A stretch of DNA of 64,000 nucleotides, from assembly GCF_007860175.1 (NCBI RefSeq), contig NZ_SJPX01000001.1, forward strand, positions 1,714,768 to 1,778,767. Reading direction: 5' to 3'. Of this stretch, positions 10,284 to 18,160 are shown piece by piece. The position numbers and the translations under genes were made by a program. The notes beneath the pieces were generated by a model. That model was not told where the DNA came from. It saw nothing but the letters and a program-made list of their open reading frames with translations, and made no database searches. The number at the start of each line of letters is the position of its first letter. Within the stretch, counting starts at the first letter, position 1. Source of the DNA: Rubripirellula reticaptiva. GTDB lineage: Bacteria > Planctomycetota > Planctomycetia > Pirellulales > Pirellulaceae.

Positions 10284-11555
10284 TTAGCGAAGCCCCGCAA
10301 GCGTACCGGTGCTGGTTCCGAAGCGATCGGATTCCACACCAAAACGCTGTAACATCGACAGGTACAAATTGCAGGCTGGCGTCTGCGGGCCTCCAGTTGC
10401 CGGGTACGCCTTGTGCTGGCCGTGCTCGAAGCCACCACCAGCCAGCAGCAAAGGTAGCTTGCGATTGGAATGAGAACTCGCGTTGCCAAGACCACTTCCG
10501 AACAACACCATCGTTCGGTCCAGCAGCGATGCATCCTCGGCAACCTGCGAACGCTTCAGGCCATCCAAAAACCTCGCGAGCTGCGAGGTGTGGAACTGTT
10601 CAATGACGCCGAGCTGCTGCAGCTTGGATTCATCGCGACCGTGGTGCGAAAGGTCGTGATAACCCTTCGTGACACCCGAAAGCCCCGAGTCGCCTGTCCA
10701 TCCGTGAATAGCCAGGGAAATCACGCGAGTCGAATCGGTTTGCAATGCCAACTTCATCAGGTCGTAGAACAGCGCAACTTCTTCGGTGAAACTGGTCGGC
10801 AATTGTTTCGGCAACGTGTAGTTCGATGTTGGCTTCGGTTTGTTCAACCATACCTCCGATTGTTCCAATCGCTTTTCGACTTCGCGTATCGAAGTAAAGT
10901 ACTCATCAAGTTTTGTCGAGTCACCGAGACTGATTCGCTTTTCGAGCGCCGCCGCATCCTCACCAACGACATCCAGGATGCTGCGGTTGACGGCGAATGC
11001 ACCAGCCTGTCGTTTCCGCTTTGATTGAGGTGTTTCCAAGAACAACGCATCGAACATGGTTTGCAGTCGCGTGATCGTTGGAATCTCGACACCGTTCCGC
11101 GTCCACGAAACGCCGCCACCGCCCAGCCCCACTTGGATGGATTGATATCGCGTCTGGGCACCGGCAAACTCAGCCGCCCGTTGATCGACGCTAACGTTGC
11201 CTTCGGGATATTGTTTCGCTTGATCCGATCGAATGCCTGACAGAAACGTGTGCGTCGACTGATGCCCGCCCGTGACTCCTGGATGATCCAAGTCAGAGAA
11301 GACGGTGAAGTCGTTTTTTAACGCCGCCAACGGAGACAACAAGCGAGGCAACTCGTAGTCGCGACCGGTTTGCTTCGGAAAAAAGTCGTTCGGATAGAGC
11401 CCGTATTCAAGGCCGACGCAAACCATCCGCATCGGTGATCCTGCCGCGCCTTCTGCGGCCTCCGCGTATTTCGGTACCGCCAGGGACTCCAAGAACGGCA
11501 GAGCAACGACGGCTCCAGTTCCACGCAGCAATTGTCGTCGGTCGAGTCGATTCAT
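10284..11555 (-). CDS. Tat-exported DUF1552 protein
   Basis: A 423-residue planctomycete DUF1552 protein. The start was set at the ATG at 11555, which is preceded by GGAAAG and opens the Tat signal MNRLDRRQLLRGTGAVVALP; the frame runs 45 codons further up without a signal-like sequence. Typical family features follow: MVCVGLEYGLYPNDFFP, a HPGVTGGHQSTHTFLSG segment, SVDQRAAEFAG, and the C-terminal LFGSGLGNASSHSNRKLPLL. The His-rich motifs suggest a metal site, as in the related DUF1501 proteins, but no activity has been assigned. It normally pairs with a DUF1592 protein; here the pair is separated by the four-helix-bundle element. Confidence 0.88.
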   Translation of the reverse strand: MNRLDRRQLLRGTGAVVALPFLESLAVPKYAEAAEGAAGSPMRMVCVGLEYGLYPNDFFPKQTGRDYELPRLLSPLAALKNDFTVFSDLDHPGVTGGHQSTHTFLSGIRSDQAKQYPEGNVSVDQRAAEFAGAQTRYQSIQVGLGGGGVSWTRNGVEIPTITRLQTMFDALFLETPQSKRKRQAGAFAVNRSILDVVGEDAAALEKRISLGDSTKLDEYFTSIREVEKRLEQSEVWLNKPKPTSNYTLPKQLPTSFTEEVALFYDLMKLALQTDSTRVISLAIHGWTGDSGLSGVTKGYHDLSHHGRDESKLQQLGVIEQFHTSQLARFLDGLKRSQVAEDASLLDRTMVLFGSGLGNASSHSNRKLPLLLAGGGFEHGQHKAYPATGGPQTPACNLYLSMLQRFGVESDRFGTSTGTLAGLR

Positions 11556-11991
11556 CTTTCCATTCCCTGTGAATTGGTCATCCTGCGATTTTGTCGTCGT
11601 TGGGTGAGGATGCGAGCTATCCTCTCTCTCCCGGACCCTCGAAAGTTGGACAACCAACTTTGTGATTCTCGAAAAAGATTGAAATTTCACTTCTCGGGGT
11701 CGGTTGCGGAGTCAGGGCACAAGGGTTGTCACAATCGCTGCTCACCAATTCCCAACCGCACTACCAAATACAAGTGCATTTGCATGGCTCAATCGATCCA
11801 CTGCAGTTTCCGAATGTTTGGGTTAAGTTAACGTTGCTCGGTGAGAATCGACGGAGTACGGCAGCTGCGACCAAACATACGTACTCGCGAAAACTGGTGC
11901 ATGTTGTCCGCGTTGAGAAATCTTCAGGGAATTTTGTCCCCAAACGTCCGTTTCGCGACAGTAAGGGTGTTGGAAATTTTTCAAATCCCAT
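11556..11991. promoter_or_regulatory. Divergent intergenic region with a palindrome
   Basis: This 436 bp stretch separates two outward-facing gene trains, so promoters for both should lie here. A palindrome at 11642-11661 (AAAGTTGG-ACAA-CCAACTTT, perfect 8 bp arms) sits 87 bp upstream of the DUF1552 start and is a candidate operator. I see no RNA gene or convincing small ORF. Confidence 0.35.
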
Positions 11992-12549
11992 TTGGACGTT
12001 GTTTTGGACAAAAAGGCGCGAACAGCATTTGAGATTCTGGCCCGCGAAAATTCGCGGATGCTGATGGTGTATTTGCGTAGTCTGGTCCGAGACGAGTCGG
12101 CGGTGGACGACCTGTTTCAGGAAGCAATGGTTGTTGCGTGGCGGCGGCTGGATGAATGTAATCTGGATCAGCCGTTTGGGCCGTGGCTCAGAGGCATTGC
12201 TTCTCGGTTGGTGCTGGCTCACTACCGCAAACAAAAGACCGCTCCGGTGATGCTGCATGAATCGGTGCTGCAGGTCGTAGACCGTCACTTTGAGAACATC
12301 AACCTGTTGGCGGGCGACACGTGGGACGACAAAGTGGCTGCTCTGCGTGAATGCATTGATGCGTTGCCCGAGCGGCAGAAGTCGGTGATCGGTGGCAGGT
12401 ACTTCGATAATCTGTCCGCTGCTGAAGTGGCTGAGCAATTTGAGTTGTCGCTGGAAGCTTGCAAAAAGCGGCTTCAGCGTGGTCGCACGATGCTGGCTGA
12501 GTGCCTGAAAACGAAAGGCGTCTTTTCAGTGTCGGAGGCGGCGTCATGA
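11992..12549 (+). CDS. ECF RNA polymerase sigma factor
   Basis: A sigma-70 family protein of 185 residues if the TTG at 11992 is used; a second TTG at 12004 is equally possible, and no clear ribosome site decides between them. Region 2 is visible as LMVYLRSLVRDESAVDDLFQ and EAMVVAWRRLDE, with GPWLRGIASRLVLAHYRKQ completing it. Region 4 reads CIDALPERQKSVIGGRYFDN followed by LSAAEVAEQFELSLEACKKR, the DNA-binding HTH. Its stop overlaps the start of the anti-sigma gene (ATGA). It heads a plus-strand train of exported phosphatase, sulfatase and YHYH proteins, which it may control (inference). Confidence 0.87.
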   Translation: MDVVLDKKARTAFEILARENSRMLMVYLRSLVRDESAVDDLFQEAMVVAWRRLDECNLDQPFGPWLRGIASRLVLAHYRKQKTAPVMLHESVLQVVDRHFENINLLAGDTWDDKVAALRECIDALPERQKSVIGGRYFDNLSAAEVAEQFELSLEACKKRLQRGRTMLAECLKTKGVFSVSEAAS

Positions 12550-13565
12550 GTGATCAAATTCACAAAGTTCTGTCTGAGTGGTTCGATAGTGACGCTGAGA
12601 TTCCGGAAAGCGACAGTGATGTTTCTGCCAGTGAAGCAAGCGAGATCGTTGCTGATTCGATACTGATTCACGGGCTGCTGTCCGACATTGGAAGCCGCGA
12701 GAACGATGCTGATCGGATTCACGCTGTAATGCAGCGGATTGATGCTGAGTCTGAATCATCTCTTGTGACCAATGTAGCCCCCGATGAGCCACAACGACGG
12801 CGTTGGTTCGCGATGCTGACCTCCGCTTTGACGATCGCGGCCGCCTTGATGGTGATGTTCTTTGTTTTCGGTCCGCATCAAAGCGTTTCCGCAGCGATGG
12901 CTTCGCTTGAGAAAGTGGTTGAAGCTGCAGCCAAGCCATTTGATCGCACTTACAGCGTTCGTGTGATTGACGAATACTCCCGCGACAAGCGTCCGCGAAA
13001 CATGCCGCAGGAAGATTGGGATCGCGAAACAGAAGAGCAAATCGACGGGTCGACGTTGTATGTTCGCGGAGCCAATCAGTACGTGATGACGGTGATGCTG
13101 AACTCGGGAGAGAAACGGACTTCTGGTTTCGATGGAAAACAAAGCTGGGCGTTCCGTCAGAACGGCCCCGTCCGCGTCAGCACCGATCCCAATCGGTTTC
13201 GTGGCGGAGTACCGGGCGGGCAGCAAGACATTCCGTTTCTAAACATTCACGCAAACCTATCGCAGTTGCGGACTGGTTACGACATTGAACTGGGCGACGA
13301 GCATGAGAACGCGGGCAACGGAGCGGCCCTTTCAAAGTTGATTGGCGTTCGTAAGTCGCGAGATGTGCGAGGCCCCAAGCAAGTTGAAATCTGGTTCGAT
13401 GTGGACAACGGCACCGTTCACAAAATGTTGCTCGATGGACTCCCGCGTGGCGGAGGTGGTCCCAAAAGCTTGACGCTGGAATTGATTGACCAATCTGAAT
13501 TGGACTCCCAGTTCTTCTTTCACGAATCACATCACGAATTGGGACGGAGAGTCATCAGTGAATAG
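12546..13565 (+). CDS. Membrane anti-sigma-like protein with LolA/RseB-like outer domain
   Basis: A 339-residue protein beginning at the ATG that overlaps the sigma stop. The first ~85 residues are acidic and resemble the cytoplasmic part of planctomycete anti-sigma proteins (VLSEWFDSDAEIPESDSD). A single membrane helix follows at about 87-109 (WFAMLTSALTIAAALMVMFF). The outer part (ASLEKVVEAAAKPFDRTYSV, TLYVRGANQYVMTVML, FDGKQSWAFRQNG, KQVEIWFDVDNGTVHKMLLD) has the strand pattern of LolA/RseB-type outer-membrane lipoprotein or stress sensors. Unlike the other two sigma partners in the window it lacks a LamG domain. The role as anti-sigma is inferred from position and topology. Confidence 0.65.
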   Translation: MSDQIHKVLSEWFDSDAEIPESDSDVSASEASEIVADSILIHGLLSDIGSRENDADRIHAVMQRIDAESESSLVTNVAPDEPQRRRWFAMLTSALTIAAALMVMFFVFGPHQSVSAAMASLEKVVEAAAKPFDRTYSVRVIDEYSRDKRPRNMPQEDWDRETEEQIDGSTLYVRGANQYVMTVMLNSGEKRTSGFDGKQSWAFRQNGPVRVSTDPNRFRGGVPGGQQDIPFLNIHANLSQLRTGYDIELGDEHENAGNGAALSKLIGVRKSRDVRGPKQVEIWFDVDNGTVHKMLLDGLPRGGGGPKSLTLELIDQSELDSQFFFHESHHELGRRVISE

Positions 13566-15048
13566 TTTTTCTAGGTTCCTTCTCCTTTTCGTCATTGCCA
13601 TTGCGATGTCGATGCTTGCGTCAGGAAACGCAATCGCGCAAGACGGGAAGCAACGCGGTGGTGGAAGCCGACTTGGCGGCTACACAGAACCGCCTCCGGT
13701 GAACAACGTCCCAAATCATCCCTTCAACATTCTTTTGGGAAGATTGACGGACACCAGTGGAACCGTTCGAGTGCTATGTCACTGCGATGTGAATGCGTAT
13801 CTGAGCTATGGCGATCAGTCTGAAAAGCACACAAACAAGACCGAGGTCCGTCAGCTTCACGCTGGTGAGCCATTCGATTTCGTGATTGGCTCGCTCAACA
13901 AAAACTCGCGATACTACTACCGGCTTGTCTACGAATCAGACGGCAAGACGGTGGAAAGTGACGAGTACACCTTCCACACACAGCGAGCTTCTGACAGTCC
14001 GTTTGTCTTCACCGTGCAGGCGGATTCGCATCTGGATGAGAACACTAGCGGCGAAGTCTACTTGCGAACTCTTGGCAATGCGTTGGCTGATCAGCCCGAC
14101 TTTCACTTCGCTCTCGGCGACACGTTCATGACGGGCAAGTACGTGAAGCCCGACCTGTCACTGCCTCAGTATCAGGCTCAGCGTTACTACCTCGGTCACT
14201 TGTGTCATTCTGCATCGTTGTATTTTGCGTTGGGAAACCACGATGGCGAGTCAGGTGATCGCGGCTCGAATGTTTGGGCCACGACCACTCGCAAACGCTA
14301 CCTCCCGAATCCGTTTCCGAATGACTTTTTTACCGGCAATGAACATCGTGAGGCAGAAGTCGGCTTGCCGGAAAATTACTACCAATTCGAGTGGGGTGAC
14401 AGTAAATTCATCGTGCTTGATCCGTTTCGTCACACGACCGTTCGCAATCGTGGCGGGGAAAGCGACAACTGGAACTGGACACTCGGCGAACATCAGTATC
14501 AATGGTTGAAGCAGTCACTGGAACAAAGCGATGCCAAGTTGCGATTCGTATTCCTGCATCATTTGGTCGGTGGCAGCGATCGAAACAACCGGGGTGGAGC
14601 GGAAGCTGCACCCTTTTGGGAATGGGGGGGCAAAAACGAATCAGGAGAAGATGAGTTCGCAGCGAAACGACCAAACTGGTCGAAACCAATTCACCAATTG
14701 TTGGTTGAACATGACGTCGACATTGTCTTCCACGGACACGACCACATGTTCATCAAGCAAGACCTCGACGGCATTGTCTATCAACTCGTTCCGCAGCCGG
14801 GACATCCGCGTAGCGGCACGAAGAGTGCTGTCGAATATGGCTATCTCAGCGGCGATATCCAAGGCAGCAGTGGGCATGTCCGAGTCCGCGTTGATGGCGA
14901 TTCGGCTCGCGTCGATTACGTCCGAGCTTATTTGCCGGCGGCTGAAGGCGGGAGCCAGCGGAACGGCGATGTGAGCTATTCGTACATGTTGGACCGAAGA
15001 GATTCACGCAAAGGCGCGAAGACGCCAAGGCAGGAAGAAATAGAATGA
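13558..15048 (+). CDS. Exported purple-acid-phosphatase-like metallophosphoesterase
   Basis: A 496-residue protein. The start chosen is a GTG at 13558 that overlaps the upstream gene by 8 bp and has GGAGAG before it; it yields the signal NSFSRFLLLFVIAIAMSMLA. A fibronectin-like N-terminal domain (IGSLNKNSRYYYRLVYES) precedes the calcineurin-type metal site: TVQADSHLDE, HFALGDTFMTG, YFALGNHDGESGD, FVFLHHLVGG and DIVFHGHDHMF. It should cleave phosphate esters outside the cytoplasm; the substrate is unknown. The last ~17 residues (RRDSRKGAKTPRQEEIE) are encoded by one arm of a repeat hairpin at 15001-15031 and are probably not part of the original protein. The stop overlaps the sulfatase start (ATGA). 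Confidence 0.87.
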   Translation: MNSFSRFLLLFVIAIAMSMLASGNAIAQDGKQRGGGSRLGGYTEPPPVNNVPNHPFNILLGRLTDTSGTVRVLCHCDVNAYLSYGDQSEKHTNKTEVRQLHAGEPFDFVIGSLNKNSRYYYRLVYESDGKTVESDEYTFHTQRASDSPFVFTVQADSHLDENTSGEVYLRTLGNALADQPDFHFALGDTFMTGKYVKPDLSLPQYQAQRYYLGHLCHSASLYFALGNHDGESGDRGSNVWATTTRKRYLPNPFPNDFFTGNEHREAEVGLPENYYQFEWGDSKFIVLDPFRHTTVRNRGGESDNWNWTLGEHQYQWLKQSLEQSDAKLRFVFLHHLVGGSDRNNRGGAEAAPFWEWGGKNESGEDEFAAKRPNWSKPIHQLLVEHDVDIVFHGHDHMFIKQDLDGIVYQLVPQPGHPRSGTKSAVEYGYLSGDIQGSSGHVRVRVDGDSARVDYVRAYLPAAEGGSQRNGDVSYSYMLDRRDSRKGAKTPRQEEIE

Positions 15049-15091
15049 CCTCGATAAAGAAACTTTGCGTCCTTGCATCTTTGCGTGAGAC
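15001..15091. repeat. ACGCAAAG-type inverted repeat spanning a stop-start overlap
   Basis: Arms at 15001-15031 and 15061-15091 match as inverted repeats at 22 of 31 positions, with the core TCACGCAAAG identical. The loop holds the ATGA where the phosphatase ends and the sulfatase starts. The repeat is translated on both sides: it gives the phosphatase tail and the sulfatase N-terminus KKLCVLASLRE. The motif resembles a dispersed planctomycete repeat (from general familiarity, not checked). Confidence 0.65.
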
Positions 15092-16529
15092 ATTTTTTCT
15101 ACTTTGTATCACGTTGCTCTTATCGGCAGCCTCACGTGCCGCTGATCGTCCGAACATCGTGTTCATGATGTCCGACGATCAGGCGTGGAATGGACTTTCT
15201 GTACCCATGCACCCCGATCTGGATTGGTCGAAGAGTTCCATCGTCGACACTCCCAATCTCGAAAAGCTAGCCGCACAAGGCATGCGGTTTTCAGCGGCGT
15301 ATGCGCCGGCATCGGTCTGTTCGCCAACTCGAATCAGTCTGCAAACAGGAAAGAGTCCTGCTGCCATGCACTGGACGAAGGCAGCGCCAGCTGAAGAAGG
15401 TCACAAGATGGTTGAACCTCGCAATATTCGCTCGATTCCTGCTTCGGAAATCACCATCGGCGAACTTCTGCAGTCTGCTGGTTATGCGACCGCTCATTAT
15501 GGAAAGTGGCATATAAACGGCGGAGGACCTGCAGCGAATGGCTATGACGAGGGCGATGGCGACATCGGCAACGAGTACGCTCACGACTACGGCGATCCGA
15601 ACCCTGCGGACATCTTCGGCATGGCAGATCGTGCTGTGGCTTTCATGAGAAAAAACAAGGAGGCTGGCAAGCCGTTCTTCGTTCAAATGTCGTGGCACGC
15701 ATTACACGCTCCGCAGAATGCGATGAAGACCACTCTGGCCAAGTACGCTCAGAAAATGGGTAGCAGTGTCGACGACAAACGAGTCGGCAGTGCGGCGATC
15801 GCAGAGAATCTGGACACCGGAGTTGGCATTGTCGTCGATGCGATCGATCTTTTGGGACTCGCCGACAATACCTTCGTGATTTACATGTCCGACAATGGCA
15901 GTGGCGGCGGGGGTGGTGGCAAAGGAGGAGGCAAACGTGGCGGTCTGGCCGGTGGCAAGGGTGGCGTGTGGGAAGGCGGCATTCGTAGTCCCATGATCGT
16001 CCGCGGTCCCGGTGTGCCAGCAGATTCATGGTGCCACGAACGAGTCGTCGGCTATGACTTTTTTCCCACGTACTGTGAATGGGCTGGGATTCCATCGTCG
16101 AAGCTGCCACGAGACATAGAAGGTGGCAGTCTCGCCAACTTGCTGGATGATGGCAAAGGCAACGTGAAACGCCCTCGTGAAGAAATGGTGTTTCATTTCC
16201 CGCATTATCAAGGTGGTGACGGACCGCATTCGGCGTTATTCCTCGGCAATCGCAAACTGATGAAGTTCTACGAGGACGGCCGCCTCGCGTTGTTCGACAT
16301 TGCAGCAGACATCTCCGAACAAAACGATCTGTCGAAACAGTTGCCTCAGATGGTGAAAGAACTGGACAGCTTACTGGTAAGGCATCTCGACGATATTGAC
16401 GCCCAAATGGCGACTCAAAACCCGCAATACGACCCAGTTAATCCACCAGTCGCACGCAAGGGCGGCGGTGGTGGAAACAAAACGGAAAAAAACAAGAAAC
16501 CAAATCCGAACAGAAGGGAAAAGCGATGA
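15045..16529 (+). CDS. Exported sulfatase
   Basis: A 494-residue type I sulfatase. The N-terminus KKLCVLASLRE derives from a repeat arm and runs directly into the hydrophobic signal core FFLLCITLLLSAASRA, so the repeat now supplies the n-region of the signal peptide. Metal ligands lie in NIVFMMSDDQAWNG (about 37-50); the FGly motif is CSPTR (Cys about 92); HYGKWHINGGG and YMSDNGSGGG continue the active site. A Gly/Lys-rich insertion (GGGGGGKGGGKRGGLAGGKG) follows the DNG motif. The C-terminus is basic and Gly/Asn/Lys-rich. The stop overlaps the next start (ATGA). Polysaccharide desulfation is inferred; the substrate is not known. Confidence 0.9.
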   Translation: MTSIKKLCVLASLRETFFLLCITLLLSAASRAADRPNIVFMMSDDQAWNGLSVPMHPDLDWSKSSIVDTPNLEKLAAQGMRFSAAYAPASVCSPTRISLQTGKSPAAMHWTKAAPAEEGHKMVEPRNIRSIPASEITIGELLQSAGYATAHYGKWHINGGGPAANGYDEGDGDIGNEYAHDYGDPNPADIFGMADRAVAFMRKNKEAGKPFFVQMSWHALHAPQNAMKTTLAKYAQKMGSSVDDKRVGSAAIAENLDTGVGIVVDAIDLLGLADNTFVIYMSDNGSGGGGGGKGGGKRGGLAGGKGGVWEGGIRSPMIVRGPGVPADSWCHERVVGYDFFPTYCEWAGIPSSKLPRDIEGGSLANLLDDGKGNVKRPREEMVFHFPHYQGGDGPHSALFLGNRKLMKFYEDGRLALFDIAADISEQNDLSKQLPQMVKELDSLLVRHLDDIDAQMATQNPQYDPVNPPVARKGGGGGNKTEKNKKPNPNRREKR

Positions 16530-17275
16530 ACCGAATTGCACAAACTCTAAGTGCGCTGATGTTGATGGCAGTTGCTCTGTCAACCGTGAACGCACAGCAA
16601 CCGCCTCGGAAGCCCCGCATCGACGACACCATCAAAGCGAACGTCTACGCGGACAACTCGTTCAAGCTTTACATCAATGGCGAACTGGTTGCCGTCGATT
16701 CTGTTGCGTTTGTTCCTCACAACGTCGTGTCGGTTGATGTGTTGCCTGCGTATCCGATGACGATTGCGGCCATGGGCATCGACAACGCTGATCCTAAAAC
16801 TGGAATGGAATACGCAAACACCAGCATCGGTGATGGCGGATTCATCTTGAAGTTTGGCGACGGTACCGTGACCAACGCGTCATGGAAAGCGAAGAAGTTC
16901 TCTTGGGGGCCGATTGATGGCGACATGAAGAACCCGCGCGTCGAGAGTATTCCAGTTCCTGACGATTGGTTCACCGTCCAGTTTGACGACAGCAATTGGC
17001 CTAACGCCAAAGAATACACCGAGGAAGAAGTCGGGCCAAAGGAGCCCTACTTTGAGCATGACTTCACCGGAGCGAAGTTCATTTGGTCCGATGATGTGAA
17101 GCTGGACAACTTGGTCTTGTTCCGAACCTTTGTGAAATCACCGCCCGATGGAAAAGAACGCCCCGACTTTCGTGGATTAGCGGAAGTCGTGCCACAAGGT
17201 GGCGGTGGCGGACGACAAGGCGGCGGTGGTCGACAAGTGGGCGGGGGAAACGGTTCACAGAAGCCACCTCGATAG
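16526..17275 (+). CDS. Exported planctomycete protein of unknown function
   Basis: A 249-residue protein with a signal peptide (MNRIAQTLSALMLMAVALST). The middle part, with NVYADNSFKLYINGELVAVD, VVSVDVLPAYPMTIAAMGID, FDDSNWPNAKEYTEEEV and KFIWSDDVKLDNLVLFRTFV, looks like a beta-sandwich domain of the kind seen in some carbohydrate-binding proteins; I do not recognise a named family with certainty. The C-terminal 30 residues are Gly/Gln-rich, like the linker in the YHYH protein downstream. It overlaps the sulfatase stop by four bases and precedes the YHYH gene, and I infer that the two gene products work together at the cell surface. Function unknown. Confidence 0.6.
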   Translation: MNRIAQTLSALMLMAVALSTVNAQQPPRKPRIDDTIKANVYADNSFKLYINGELVAVDSVAFVPHNVVSVDVLPAYPMTIAAMGIDNADPKTGMEYANTSIGDGGFILKFGDGTVTNASWKAKKFSWGPIDGDMKNPRVESIPVPDDWFTVQFDDSNWPNAKEYTEEEVGPKEPYFEHDFTGAKFIWSDDVKLDNLVLFRTFVKSPPDGKERPDFRGLAEVVPQGGGGGRQGGGGRQVGGGNGSQKPPR

Positions 17276-17360
17276 ATAGCAAGTTCAAGATCGCAATAGC
17301 CAGTCGACAAAGCTTGCGGCGTTCAAGTTCGACTCATTCACATCGCGACGCCGATTGTTT

Positions 17361-17450
17361 AACCCCGTTGGGGTTGGATGTAGATCGGGATTCGAGACCC
17401 GGGGTGCGCTGCGCGACCCCGGGCTGTGCTGTTGAACGCTTTCGGCGTGA
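17361..17450 (+). repeat. REP-like repeat copy A
   Basis: Two palindromes: AACCCCGTTGGGGTT at 17361-17375, and 17398-17423 (CCCGGGGT / ACCCCGGG arms), followed by the tail CTGTGCTGTTGAACGC. It abuts the 3' end of the RAYT transposase pseudogene. Copies B and C lie upstream of that gene. Confidence 0.75.
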
Positions 17451-17453
17451 ATC

Positions 17454-17906
17454 TCAATCCCAAGCGTAGCGCTCGTCAATTTCAACACCATACTTCGCAC
17501 ACAACCGACGGAATTCCTCTTGAAACGTTTCCTTCCGATGATGCTCTTCCTGATTCGTGATGTATTGCTTCAACGCGTCGACGTGACTCGGGCTAGCCGA
17601 GAACGCTCCTTATCCCGTTTGCCAATAGAAGTTTCCAATCTTCAATTCGGTCTTCGCCCATTCAGAGGAATCCTTCTTCAGTTCACGGATCAACTTTGCG
17701 ATATCGATCGTCTTCCCCAACCGACACAGAAGATGAACATGATCTTCCACTCCACCGACGATGACGGCTGGACATTTTTGGTTGCCACATACACCGGCGA
17801 GGTACGCATGCATTCGCTTCCGGGATTCGGCATCCCGTAGCAACGCTTTTCGGTACTTTATTGAAAATACAATGTGAACATAAATCTGAACGAGAGATTG
17901 ACCCAT
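17454..17906 (-). pseudogene. REP-associated tyrosine transposase (RAYT, IS200-like Y1) with one nonsense codon
   Basis: The frame encodes a ~150-residue Y1 transposase: MGQSLVQIYVHIVFSIKYRK, the HUH-type motif VEDHVHLLCRLGKT, ELKKDSSEWAKTELKIGNFY and, after a stop, the putative catalytic Tyr region ALKQYITNQEEHHRKETFQE and ending in DERYAWD. A TAA at 17610-17612 interrupts it at the place where relatives read WQTGYGAFS, so a Tyr codon probably became a stop; the rest of the frame is intact. Flanking REP-like repeats (A downstream, B and C upstream) are the usual RAYT setting. Single-strand REP transposition is known for the family; this copy is presumably dead unless the stop is read through. 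Confidence 0.85.
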
Positions 17907-17962
17907 GAATGCTGTCCAGTATGAAGTCGTTGACGTTCTACGTGGAATCGACCGCGAAGTGG

Positions 17963-18045
17963 TGCAACAACACAGCCCGGGATCGCGCAGCGCACCCCGC
18001 GTATGTAAGCGAAATATGCCCGGAACCTCAGCGGGGTTCAACAAC
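17963..18045 (-). repeat. REP-like repeat copy B (inverted)
   Basis: Read on the minus strand it gives AACCCCGCTGAGGTT, then GGGGTGCGCTGCGCGATCCC, then GGGCTGTGTTGTTGCA. This is the same order of blocks as copies A and C but in the opposite orientation and more diverged. Confidence 0.7.
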
Positions 18046-18074
18046 CAACGGCCCAATCCAGCGAAGGATTGTGC

Positions 18075-18160
18075 AACCCCGTTGGGGTTGAAGTTGGATT
18101 CACTATCGTTACCCAGGGTGCGCTTCGCGACCCTGGGCTTTGTTGTTGAACGCCTTCAGC
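18075..18160 (+). repeat. REP-like repeat copy C, overlapping the start of the YHYH gene
   Basis: AACCCCGTTGGGGTT at 18075-18089, a palindrome at 18112-18137 (CCCAGGGT / ACCCTGGG arms) and the tail TTGTTGTTGAACGCC. The likely GTG start of the downstream gene lies inside the second palindrome. Confidence 0.75.
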
